From Phycisphaerales bacterium (lineage in GTDB: Bacteria > Planctomycetota > Phycisphaerae > Phycisphaerales > UBA1924), in contig JAJDDK010000002.1 in assembly GCA_029260345.1 (NCBI GenBank), positions 124,001 through 188,000 on the forward strand: a DNA stretch of 64,000 bases. The letters run 5' to 3'. This document shows positions 16,573 through 25,275 of the stretch, piece after piece. Below the pieces are notes generated by a model that did not search any database, had not been told where the DNA came from, and saw nothing but the letters and a program-made list of their open reading frames with translations. A program made the translations under genes and the position numbers. Position 1 is the first letter of the stretch. Every line of letters begins with the position of its first letter.

Positions 16573-17613
16573 ATGGGACAGATTCTCAAACGGGCTCACG
16601 ACGAGCTCTTCCGTCGAACGGAGGACGAGTCGTTCGCCACCATGCAGGAACTCTGGCAGCACTGCTACGACAGCCGCCAGAACACCGAGGTGCTCTGGCA
16701 CCGCCCGCAGGACATGGCCGCCGTGCCATTCGAACGTCGGCTCGAACTCGCCGTCACCCCCGCCGACACGCGGCGGCTCAACAGTTGGTCATTCGGCCAG
16801 CTCTGCCAGCTCTCCGGCGTCAGTCGTGACACCGTCAACCGGCTCAGCCCGGAGACGGCGTCGAGGGTCTTCGAGGAGACTTTGCCGCGGAGCGACAAGC
16901 CGCTCCAGGTCTACGCCGAAGGCCAGCAGGTCCGGTCGATCCACGGAGCCAGCTACACGCGGCTCCACAACGTCGACCTGCTCACGATGCTGCGGGAGTT
17001 TGCGACGGACTTCACGCCGCCGCAGGAGTCAGGGGCACCCGACACCAAGGGAGCCAACGGGCTCTACTGCGGGGAGCAGGACATGTTCTGCTTCCTCATC
17101 GACCCGACCGGATGGACGGAGATCAACGGCGAAGCGTTCGCTCCGGGCTTCTTCGTCTGGAACAGCGAGGTCGGCAAGCGATCCGTCGGTGTGCAGACGT
17201 TCTGGTTCCAGGCGGTCTGCCGGAATCACATCGTCTGGGACGCGATCGAGGTCGTCGAGTTCAGCCGCAAGCACACGGCGAACGTCCACGACTCGCTCGG
17301 GCAGATTCGCACGATCGTCGAGCGTCTCGTCGAGAAGCGGGACGAACGGCGGGACGGCTTCGCCGCCGTCATCAAGAAGGCCATGACCGAACGGCTCGGC
17401 GACGACGCCGACGAGGTCATGAAGGTGCTCACCCGCCACGGTGTCACCCGACAGCTCGGCAAGGAGGCTCTTCAGCTCGCTCGCGAGCAGGGAGCGTTCA
17501 CGATCTTCGCGTTGGTCGATGCCCTCACCCGCATCGCGGGTCGGCTTCGCCACGCGGGTGACCGCTCGGAGGTTGACCAGAAGGCATCGTCGCTGCTCGC
17601 ACTCGCGAAGTAG
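16573..17613 (+). CDS. DUF932 (phage/plasmid-like) protein
   Basis: The 346-aa product has the pattern of the DUF932 family, which is found on plasmids, phages and integrative elements: the central GEQDMFCFLID, FVWNSEVGKRSVGVQTFWFQAVCRN (in part) and IVWDAIEVVEFSRKHT motifs, then a helical C-terminal third. The biochemical role of the family is unknown; placement beside mobile-element genes is the rule. The ATG at 16573 follows gaaagga at a normal distance. The gene stands alone, with 330 bases before the defence operon. Confidence 0.75.
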   Translation: MGQILKRAHDELFRRTEDESFATMQELWQHCYDSRQNTEVLWHRPQDMAAVPFERRLELAVTPADTRRLNSWSFGQLCQLSGVSRDTVNRLSPETASRVFEETLPRSDKPLQVYAEGQQVRSIHGASYTRLHNVDLLTMLREFATDFTPPQESGAPDTKGANGLYCGEQDMFCFLIDPTGWTEINGEAFAPGFFVWNSEVGKRSVGVQTFWFQAVCRNHIVWDAIEVVEFSRKHTANVHDSLGQIRTIVERLVEKRDERRDGFAAVIKKAMTERLGDDADEVMKVLTRHGVTRQLGKEALQLAREQGAFTIFALVDALTRIAGRLRHAGDRSEVDQKASSLLALAK

Positions 17614-17943
17614 GGGCGATCATCTGGTCGGAAGGACTCGTGCACCACCGGACCTTCCCTCCACCACCACGCCACCTCTATCAGCCCATTCACCCGATTG
17701 TGGCACCGCTCAAGCCTCGGGGAGCCCGTCCGCAGGCCCCGGCCAGCGGCTGCCCTATCGCCCGTCGCCCTCTCGCTACGCTCGGATAGGCGAGCGACGG
17801 CCGACAGGGTCCCGAGCCGCAGGCCTTCAGAATCCTGTTTGATATGGCTACGGCAGTCCCGGCACCATCCGAGAGAGTTGAGTAGAATCCAGCAGTAACG
17901 GGTATTGACGTAATCGCCGCGATCACTACGGAGCGTAGCACTG
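17614..17943. other. Intergenic region before the defence operon, no gene seen
   Basis: About 330 bases with no credible reading frame. A short inverted repeat (tcgcc/ggcga around 17761-17792) is visible. The operon promoter must lie here, but I cannot point to a convincing -35/-10 pair; ttgacg near 17905 is the only candidate -35 and lacks a good partner. Confidence 0.4.
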
Positions 17944-18135
17944 ATGTCCTCCGAGCCAGAGCAGGTCATGACGATCGACGAGCTCTCGGCCTACCTCAAG
18001 GTCGCGAAGTCGACACTCTACAAGCTCGCCCAAGAGGGCAAAGTGCCCGGGCAGAAGGTCGGAAAGCACTGGCGGTTCAGCAGGCCCGCGATAGATGAAT
18101 GGCTGAGATCTCAGCCAAAGGAGTCGACAGGATGA
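17944..18135 (+). CDS. Small helix-turn-helix protein, excisionase/MerR-like (HTH_17 type)
   Basis: The 63-aa product is a single winged-helix unit: MTIDELSAYLKVAKSTLYKLAQEGKVP then KVGKHWRFSRPAIDEWL. This is the common small DNA-binding fold annotated as excisionase or helix_turn_helix_17. Its stop overlaps the ATG of the DUF499 gene (ATGA at 18132), so it is translated with the defence operon and most likely regulates it. A role as the element's recombination directionality factor is possible, but it lies far from the integrase. Confidence 0.8.
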   Translation: MSSEPEQVMTIDELSAYLKVAKSTLYKLAQEGKVPGQKVGKHWRFSRPAIDEWLRSQPKESTG

Positions 18136-21100
18136 CCGGCATTTTGACGAGCTGTAAACCGCGGCCCGACCTGATCGCCGGGAGCTTCAACCCGGAGGTC
18201 TTCACAGCCTCCCTGCGCCAGGTCATGGGCCACTATCGCGGCGACGTGAAGGTCAAGACGACGTACACCGACGCGGAGTCGTTCTTCGGCGAAGCCACTT
18301 CACCGACGCACGGAATGAAGCGTGTGGTCGAGCACGTGATGAGGCGGCTCGGTGGCGACAACATGGTGCCGTTCCTCAGCCGTCTTGAGACCGGTTTCGG
18401 CGGCGGCAAGACGCACACGCTTATAGCGTGTGCTCACCTTGCTCATCGCGGCACCGAGCTCGCAGCCGTCGCTGAGAGCATTGGGATCGTGAGCGCCGAA
18501 CACCTTCCCAAGCCCGGGTCAACCCGAGTGGTCGGTATCGCTGGCGACGAGCTGAGCGTTGTTCGGAGCGAGGGGGACAAGGTTCACGCCTACACGCTCT
18601 GGGCGGAGCTCGCGAAACAGGTTGGCGGACCCGAACTCCTCGATCAGGTCAAAGCCGAAGCAACGACGCCCGCCGCTCCGGGCGAGTCGTTCTTCGAGAC
18701 CGTTCTTGGCGGGCGCAAAGTGCTCATCATGATCGATGAGCTCGCCCAATACGCCGCTCGCGCTGAAGCCGCCCACCGAGGTATGGGCGAGCAGATCGCT
18801 GCCTTCTTCATGGCTCTCTTCAACTACGCGAGGAACCACCAAGGCATCGCCATCGTCGTCACTCTGGCGAGCAGCACCGATGCGTTCGCAGGTCAGACCA
18901 AGACGCTTGCCAAGCTTCTGCAAGCAGTCTCTGGCAACGAGATCAGCCAAGACGAAGCTCGCGAGATCGGCGAGCAGGCTGTCGACAGCATCCAGAGCGT
19001 CATCGCCCGCGATGCAAAGGTTGAAACGCCCGTTAGCAGCGAAGAGCTGTCGTCGGTTCTTGCCAAGCGGCTGTTTGTGGAGATCGACTCACACGCAGCG
19101 GAGCAAGCCGCGAGCGAGTACGGCAGCTTCTACGAGAAGCACAAAGACCAACTCCCCGCTCGATGCACCCGCGTCGGGTCCGATGGCGGCTTCGGTGGAC
19201 TGATCAAGAAGTACTATCCCTTCCATCCGACACTCGTCGACTTCCTGAACAAGAAGCTCGCGACGGCCGAGGACTTTCAAGGCACCCGTGGCGTGCTGCG
19301 TGTGCTCGCGTTCGCCGTGAAGTCGATTTGGGAGCGGGGCCTCGACGCCACCACGATCCACACCTGCCATCTCGATACGACCAACCCGGACCTCATCGGC
19401 GAGATCCTCAGCAAGACCGAGTCTGGCGACCTGATGAACGTGCTGACCGCGGATGTCGGCGCCGTCCGAGGCCACGGCGACACGCTCATCACAAAGAGCA
19501 ACGCGGAGAACGCTGACGCGGAGAACCCACACCCCAGCGGCATCCCGATGCAGGTCTTCACGTGGCGAACGGTCTTCCTGCACAGCCTGGTCGGCCGACA
19601 ACAGGGAATCGGGTCGAGCCTCTTCGGGCTCGTGCAGGAGGAAGCACGGCTTGAGGTTGCTCAACCCGGCCTTCCGCCAAGCCAGGTCGACACCGCTCTG
19701 AGCGAGCTCGCCAAGCGAGCGTTCTACCTGCGGCACCAGGACGGCAAGTACTTCGCGTCGCTCGAACCCTCCGTCAACAAAGCTCTCTCGCAGATCCGCG
19801 AAGGCATTTCCGACCAGGAGATCAAGTCCGCGCTCGATGCGGCTGCTCGCAAGGTCGTCACAGCGCCTGTTCCCACGTTCTCTGTTCACTACGAGGTGTC
19901 TTCACCCGAGCACCTGCCCGACCGCCAGGGTAAGCCGATGCTCGGCATCGTCAGCCTCTTCGGTGAAGAGATCCATCCCGACGAGTTCGTGCTCAACGAG
20001 CGAGCGGGCTCTCCACGAGAGCAGCAGAATCTCGTGTTCTTGCTCGCACCCAACACGGTCCGGGCGACGCTGAAATCCGGCGGCAGTCCCGGCGGGTTGT
20101 ACGGCGACGACCAACTCCGCAGAAACCTCAAGGAGCTTGAGGCCATCGCACGCGACGTTGTCGCCATGCGGCGTCTTCAGAAGAACCCGCAGAACTACAG
20201 CATCAGCGCAAAGCACCTGGCCGACGACAGCGAGGATGGCTTCCCCGCTCGTCACGCCGAGCGGGAGCAGGCGTTGCTCACCCGAGTCACGCAGGCCTAC
20301 TCCGCGCTCTGGTATCCATCGGCAACCGGTCAGGTTGTTCGCAAAGAGATCCAGTCCGCCGGCGGCGAGGGCGGCACCTCCGTCATCAACCAGGTGCGCG
20401 AGACACTCATCGAGGACCAGGAGCTCATCACCGAGGACGCCATCAGCGGCAACCTGCTCAGCCAGTTCAAGCCGCTCTTCTTCGGCAACGAGGCGACGTG
20501 CAGCATCGCCAAGATCCGCAAGAACTTCCTCGACCGGAGAGACTGGCCAATCCTCAGCGAAGCGCACCTGCTCAATCGCATGATCCGCGAGGGCGTGCAA
20601 CGCGGCCTGTGGTGCGTCTACAAGCTCGGCAATCCGGACGACCCGAGGCCCGAGGAGTTCTACAGCCGCGAGAGCGAGTCCGCCGGAGTTCCGATCAACG
20701 TCAACCTCGACGACGAGGGATACGGACTCGTCACGCCAGAGGGAGCGACGCAGCGGGGCTGGAACGCCAACACACAGGTCCCCTACGAGACCGTTCGCGG
20801 CTGGGTGAAGACATCCATCGACCAGCTCGACGAACCCGCGTCCATCACCGACCTGACCGACCGGGTCTCGCAGACGCACGGCGAGGTCAGCTCCAATGAC
20901 GTGTCCAAGGCGGTGCTCGACCTGACACGGGGAGCCCAGGCCGCTGCGAAGCCCAAGGGCGAGAAGAAGGCCAAGCACGGCGACAACGCCATGCTCTATA
21001 CGCCCGATGACGCCGACCAGGTGCTGCCCGTCGCGAAGGCCGTTGAGAAGGGCTGGATCACGGCTCCCAAGAAGTTCGTCAAGATCGATGGCTTCGACGG

Positions 21101-21386
21101 ACGCGACAAGGTGTTCCCGATGCTCAAGCGGCTCAGCAGCCTGTACACCCGTGGTGCCACGAGCAGGATCGACCAACTCCGCATCGACCGGCTCCCGCTG
21201 AAATCCGGTGGCCAGGTCACCGTCACCTTCGCGGCGTTGGAGCCCGCTCAGATCAAGCAGATGGGCGCGATGTTCGACGCACTCGCCACGCTCGGCGAGC
21301 CGAACGATGACACACAGATCGAGCTTGCCGTCCTTTCGCCCAAGGACGATTGCCTCCTGGTCAAAGAGCTGGGCGGTGTCTCATGA
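18132..21386 (+). CDS. Defence-type P-loop ATPase, DUF499 family
   Basis: The 1084-aa product carries a P-loop near residue 88 (ETGFGGGKTHTL) and a Walker B near residue 198 (VLIMIDELAQY), with a fast-diverging, largely helical remainder. DUF499 ATPases occur next to DUF1156 methylases and large helicases in anti-phage loci; a role as the energy-using sensor or remodeller of the complex is inferred. It overlaps both neighbours by four bases (ATGA), so the operon is tightly coupled. The C-terminal 300 residues include a charged linker (PKGEKKAKHGD) and likely winged-helix segments. Confidence 0.82.
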   Translation: MTGILTSCKPRPDLIAGSFNPEVFTASLRQVMGHYRGDVKVKTTYTDAESFFGEATSPTHGMKRVVEHVMRRLGGDNMVPFLSRLETGFGGGKTHTLIACAHLAHRGTELAAVAESIGIVSAEHLPKPGSTRVVGIAGDELSVVRSEGDKVHAYTLWAELAKQVGGPELLDQVKAEATTPAAPGESFFETVLGGRKVLIMIDELAQYAARAEAAHRGMGEQIAAFFMALFNYARNHQGIAIVVTLASSTDAFAGQTKTLAKLLQAVSGNEISQDEAREIGEQAVDSIQSVIARDAKVETPVSSEELSSVLAKRLFVEIDSHAAEQAASEYGSFYEKHKDQLPARCTRVGSDGGFGGLIKKYYPFHPTLVDFLNKKLATAEDFQGTRGVLRVLAFAVKSIWERGLDATTIHTCHLDTTNPDLIGEILSKTESGDLMNVLTADVGAVRGHGDTLITKSNAENADAENPHPSGIPMQVFTWRTVFLHSLVGRQQGIGSSLFGLVQEEARLEVAQPGLPPSQVDTALSELAKRAFYLRHQDGKYFASLEPSVNKALSQIREGISDQEIKSALDAAARKVVTAPVPTFSVHYEVSSPEHLPDRQGKPMLGIVSLFGEEIHPDEFVLNERAGSPREQQNLVFLLAPNTVRATLKSGGSPGGLYGDDQLRRNLKELEAIARDVVAMRRLQKNPQNYSISAKHLADDSEDGFPARHAEREQALLTRVTQAYSALWYPSATGQVVRKEIQSAGGEGGTSVINQVRETLIEDQELITEDAISGNLLSQFKPLFFGNEATCSIAKIRKNFLDRRDWPILSEAHLLNRMIREGVQRGLWCVYKLGNPDDPRPEEFYSRESESAGVPINVNLDDEGYGLVTPEGATQRGWNANTQVPYETVRGWVKTSIDQLDEPASITDLTDRVSQTHGEVSSNDVSKAVLDLTRGAQAAAKPKGEKKAKHGDNAMLYTPDDADQVLPVAKAVEKGWITAPKKFVKIDGFDGRDKVFPMLKRLSSLYTRGATSRIDQLRIDRLPLKSGGQVTVTFAALEPAQIKQMGAMFDALATLGEPNDDTQIELAVLSPKDDCLLVKELGGVS

Positions 21387-22009
21387 CCACAATCACGGCA
21401 CCACCCATGACCAAGCGAACCAACTCCACCAAGCCCAAAATCGACCTCAACGACTACTACAAACGGAAGGTCGAACCGCATCTGCCGCGGATGCCGTGGG
21501 TCCTCCGGGTGACGGACCACAAGAAGCGTCCCTCCCCCGTCTTCGTGATCAAGTACCGCAAGCCGCTCGATGAAGACAGCAAGGAGACGCGGCTCGTTGA
21601 ACGCGGCGTGCTCTACGGCGACCAACTCCGTCGTTGCCTGCCCGGTATCCAGCAGGTGCTCGCCCGCGTGCGAGACGAGGACGACAAGCACCTCGACCTG
21701 CACCAGTTCGTCCAGGGCAAGACCATCGCGTTTCGCGGCAACCTGCCGCTCGACGAGGGCTCTGGCTCCAAGCTCGCCTTGCTGTTCCGTCTTCAAGAGC
21801 GCGTGAAGGACCTCGACCGCGTCGAGCTGATGGCTCGCCGGATCGACAACTTCACGGACGAGGAAGCGAGCTACTGGCTCAGTCGCATCCTGCACTTCAG
21901 CAGAGCCACGAATCGTTGGGCCATCGCCGGAATGCGGATCATGCTCGGCGGCCTGCCGGGCGACCCCGCCATCGGCGAGATGCTCAAGGACTTTGATACC
22001 CGAGATTGA
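21383..22009 (+). CDS. Small partner protein of the DUF499/DUF1156 defence operon
   Basis: The 208-aa product begins with a lysine/asparagine-rich stretch and has a compact alpha/beta body (PWVLRVTDHKKRPSPVFVIKY, in part) and a helical end. I cannot name its family with confidence; short conserved proteins of this size regularly sit between the ATPase and the methylase in such operons. The ATG at 21383 overlaps the ATPase stop (ATGA). Its stop at 22007-22009 is 24 bases before the methylase start. The function is unknown; an adaptor in the complex is an inference from position. Confidence 0.6.
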   Translation: MTTITAPPMTKRTNSTKPKIDLNDYYKRKVEPHLPRMPWVLRVTDHKKRPSPVFVIKYRKPLDEDSKETRLVERGVLYGDQLRRCLPGIQQVLARVRDEDDKHLDLHQFVQGKTIAFRGNLPLDEGSGSKLALLFRLQERVKDLDRVELMARRIDNFTDEEASYWLSRILHFSRATNRWAIAGMRIMLGGLPGDPAIGEMLKDFDTRD

Positions 22010-22032
22010 CCCACCCGCCACGAGAGGTCGCC

Positions 22033-25000
22033 ATGACGACGACGATGACCGACAACCTGCGACTGATCGAGGCGGGATTCCCATGCCACCAAGTCGGAGC
22101 CGAGACAAAACGTGAGCGAGATACGGGAAAAGCTCCTCCGACCCATCGACTTCATGTCTGGTGGGCACGTCGGCCTCTCACACCCTCGCGTGCAGCGATC
22201 CTCGGCGCAACACTGCCGGCTGGTGCAGATATTGACGAGTTCCTCCGCGCACTCGGTATCGCAAAGCCCGTTGCCCACATTCCGGGAGGAGGCCATTGGG
22301 TCCTAGCGAATGAGACGCTGCTCAAACGCGTCAAGTGGGACGAATATGGCAATGCTGGAACACTAGAAGTCGATGCCACTGTGAAACGGCACTTCCAGAA
22401 GGAAGTCGAGCAGCGAGCTGGTCTCCAGAGCGCTCTTGTGGCCATTTCAAGTGCGATACCATCGGTTGCAGATGCACCAGTAGTTCGCTTCTGGCAGGAG
22501 GAAGGTGCCCCATTTCGCGTGGGTGAATTGGACGAGGGGACGCATCTACAAGTTGAAGTAGTCACAGCACAGCCTGATGAGTTCAAGGAGCTGCTGAATC
22601 TGGCAGGGCAGTCCGGAGTACGGGTGCCCAACCTATACGGATATGACCGGGCCCATACATCATCGCCTCCTATTACGGATAAGCCAATCACGGTCCTTGA
22701 TCCAACGGCAGGTGGAGGCTCAATTCCATTCGAGGCGCTTCGGCTCGGACACAACGTTATCGCCAATGAGCTGAATCCAGTTGGCACAGTGATCCAGTAC
22801 GCCACCCTTGACTTCCCTCGGCGCTTTGGACATGTGCTACGCCAACACATCCAACGGTACGGCGAAGCAATGCTGGCTTCTGCAAGTGATGAGCTTGACC
22901 ATCTCTTTGCCAGAAGCGGTCCACTTCCGTCGGATGAACTAGAGGCGCTGCAGCTGCATCTTGGTTCTCGGCACTCTTCGTTGGAGGATCAGTTCGCATG
23001 CGAAGATGTCACAACGTATCTGTACTGTCGCCAGGTCTCGTGCCCACACTGCGGAGGACAGGTTCCACTATTGAACAGCTTCTGGCTGTCCAAGGAGGAC
23101 GGCGACAAGTGGGCGGTCCAGTTGAAGATCCGAAACAAAACCCAAGTCGACATCGCGCCATACCGCATCAAGGCTTCGCTCACCAAGCAGCAAGCTGCTG
23201 ATCTTGATGCCGGCACCGTGAACAAGGGGCGCGGCACATGCCCACACTGTCATCAAGTTGTAGATGGCGACGAGATAAAGGCACAAAGCCGCGGGGATTC
23301 CGCACATGGCTCAATGTCGGACCGCATCTATTGCGTTGTGTCAGCACGCTTTGAGCCCAAACTGAAGCGGGACGGGGATGTTGACCGGTACGCATCTGGT
23401 GAGCGCAAGGGTGAGATCAAGACCAAGAAGCTCCGATTCTTCAGGTCGCCCGTAGCACGGGACCTAGATGCCGTTCGCCAAGCGGAACAGACACTCCAGA
23501 GCCGTTGGGACGATTTTGAGCGTCACGACTTGATTCCAACCGAGCTAATTCCGGCAGGTCACAAGACTGGCGACGAGGGAGGAGCGGGATCAGGAACGGA
23601 CAAGCCGCTCAAGCTGGGTACCGAGAAGTGGTATCAGATGTTCACGCCCCGGCAGTTGCTCGGTCACCTGACATTGATGGACGCTCTTCGAAAGCTTAAG
23701 CCGCAAATCATCGCGCAGCTGGGCGACGACCAAGGCCGAGCGGTTATCACTTATCTCCAATTCGCGATTGACAAGGGTATTGACTACAACAGTCGCCAGA
23801 CGCGTTGGATCTACCAGCGAGGCCAGGTTTCCGGCACCTTTGGCCGGCACGACTTCTCATTCAAGTGGACATTCGGGGAGATGGTTTTCTCAGGGCCGAA
23901 CTCGGGGGCGTCCTGGGGGCTGAATCAGATCGTCGATGCTTACAGCGGCATCGCTGAGCTGCTTCGACAGGCACCCAAAGATACGCAGCTCTCGATCATC
24001 AATGGTTCGGGCGCTCGAATGGGGCAGGTCGCAGACGGCTCCGTCGACCTAGTTGTCAATGACCCGCCTTATTACAACAATGTCATGTACTCAGAACTAG
24101 CCGACTATTTCTATGTCTGGCAGAAGCGGTCGTTGTCAGACTTGTATCCGGGCCTCCTCGACGCCTACCTGACCGACAAGCAGAGTGAGGCAGTTGCCAA
24201 CCCTCATCGCGATGGGTCCGCTGATGCAGCGAAACTTCAATATGAACAGTTGATGCGCGAGATGTACACGGAGTGCCATCGTGTCACCAAGCCCGATGGC
24301 CGTATGGTGCTCATGTTCACGCATAAGTCGCAATCGGGGTGGGAGACGTTGACGCAGGCCCTAATTGATAGCGGCTGGGCAATTTCGGCTACTTATCCCG
24401 TTGATTCGGAGTTCGGCAAAAGCATGCACATCATGGAGAACGCTTCTGCTGAGTCCTCCATTTTCATCGTGTGCCGCAAGAGAGAGTCTGTTGGTAGTGA
24501 GCCCGGGCTATGGAAGGCATTCGGCGGTCAGGGAGTCCAGCAGCGAATCGTTGATGAAGTGCAGGTTGGACTCGGCGAATTCGAGGCTCTCGACCTTCGG
24601 CCTGTAGACACGATGGTTGCGAGCTATGGCCGAGCCCTCCGCGTGCTCTCCGAGAAGTGGCCGGTGCTCGATGGCGACGAGCCGGTAAGCCCGATTCGGG
24701 CGCTGAACGAGGCGAGCCGCGTCGTCGCCCAGCACCACATCCAGAAGCTCACACAAGGACGGTTGAAGGTCGAGGACCTGACGCCCGAGGCCGCGATGGC
24801 GGTGACGCTCTACGGCATCTGCGGGCTGCAGCCTCTCCGGTACGACGAGGTGCTCAACATCGCCCGCTCGCTCGGCATCGCGATCGAGTCCCGCACCGCG
24901 GGATACGACGCCACCGAGAAGAGCATCGGCTACGCGACCGAGGCCGCGGGCCGCCGGGCGAGCCGCAACGACGACATCGTCGGCTACCACGCCCCGATGG

Positions 25001-25269
25001 TTCGCAGAGGCTCCAACCTCCGGCTGGCGTTGCCCGATGAGCGGAACGCCCGACGCATCGCTTCGCCGCAGCACGAGTGGGATGTGCTTCAGGGCATGAT
25101 TTTGAAGTACCGCGAGGGTGATGTCCCGGTCGCCCGTGCCTACCTCACCGAGCACGCAGACGGCGAGCAGACGAAGATCCTCGACCTGCTCGGCGTGTGG
25201 ACGAACGAGATGGACGACGAGGACCTCCGCAAGGAGGGCGAGACCATGCTCTTTGGTCTGGGAGCGTGA
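22033..25269 (+). CDS. DUF1156 DNA adenine methyltransferase with zinc ribbons
   Basis: The 1078-aa product opens with the DUF1156 motif LIEAGFPCHQVGAETKRE and HRLHVWWARRPL, followed by SAM-binding motif I LDPTAGGGSIPFEAL near residue 222. Two zinc-ribbon pairs CPHCGG and CPHCHQ lie near residues 336 and 402, and the catalytic NDPPYYNNVMYSE near residue 675. The NDPPYY form indicates amino-group methylation, most likely N6-adenine, probably to mark self DNA for the neighbouring helicase-nuclease. The ATG at 22033 has gagagg upstream. Base composition changes inside the gene: about 22.1-24.6 kb is visibly poorer in GC than the flanking DNA and the last 220 codons, suggesting a recombined recognition segment. 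Confidence 0.88.
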   Translation: MTTTMTDNLRLIEAGFPCHQVGAETKRERDTGKAPPTHRLHVWWARRPLTPSRAAILGATLPAGADIDEFLRALGIAKPVAHIPGGGHWVLANETLLKRVKWDEYGNAGTLEVDATVKRHFQKEVEQRAGLQSALVAISSAIPSVADAPVVRFWQEEGAPFRVGELDEGTHLQVEVVTAQPDEFKELLNLAGQSGVRVPNLYGYDRAHTSSPPITDKPITVLDPTAGGGSIPFEALRLGHNVIANELNPVGTVIQYATLDFPRRFGHVLRQHIQRYGEAMLASASDELDHLFARSGPLPSDELEALQLHLGSRHSSLEDQFACEDVTTYLYCRQVSCPHCGGQVPLLNSFWLSKEDGDKWAVQLKIRNKTQVDIAPYRIKASLTKQQAADLDAGTVNKGRGTCPHCHQVVDGDEIKAQSRGDSAHGSMSDRIYCVVSARFEPKLKRDGDVDRYASGERKGEIKTKKLRFFRSPVARDLDAVRQAEQTLQSRWDDFERHDLIPTELIPAGHKTGDEGGAGSGTDKPLKLGTEKWYQMFTPRQLLGHLTLMDALRKLKPQIIAQLGDDQGRAVITYLQFAIDKGIDYNSRQTRWIYQRGQVSGTFGRHDFSFKWTFGEMVFSGPNSGASWGLNQIVDAYSGIAELLRQAPKDTQLSIINGSGARMGQVADGSVDLVVNDPPYYNNVMYSELADYFYVWQKRSLSDLYPGLLDAYLTDKQSEAVANPHRDGSADAAKLQYEQLMREMYTECHRVTKPDGRMVLMFTHKSQSGWETLTQALIDSGWAISATYPVDSEFGKSMHIMENASAESSIFIVCRKRESVGSEPGLWKAFGGQGVQQRIVDEVQVGLGEFEALDLRPVDTMVASYGRALRVLSEKWPVLDGDEPVSPIRALNEASRVVAQHHIQKLTQGRLKVEDLTPEAAMAVTLYGICGLQPLRYDEVLNIARSLGIAIESRTAGYDATEKSIGYATEAAGRRASRNDDIVGYHAPMVRRGSNLRLALPDERNARRIASPQHEWDVLQGMILKYREGDVPVARAYLTEHADGEQTKILDLLGVWTNEMDDEDLRKEGETMLFGLGA

Positions 25270-25275
25270 TGACCG

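Noticed and set aside
19902-21176. 424-codon open frame on the minus strand inside the DUF499 gene
   Set aside because: A mirror of high-GC codon usage of the real gene; similar long mirrors occur at 24508-26184, 29668-30573, 41851-43095 and 5860-6678. None has protein family features.
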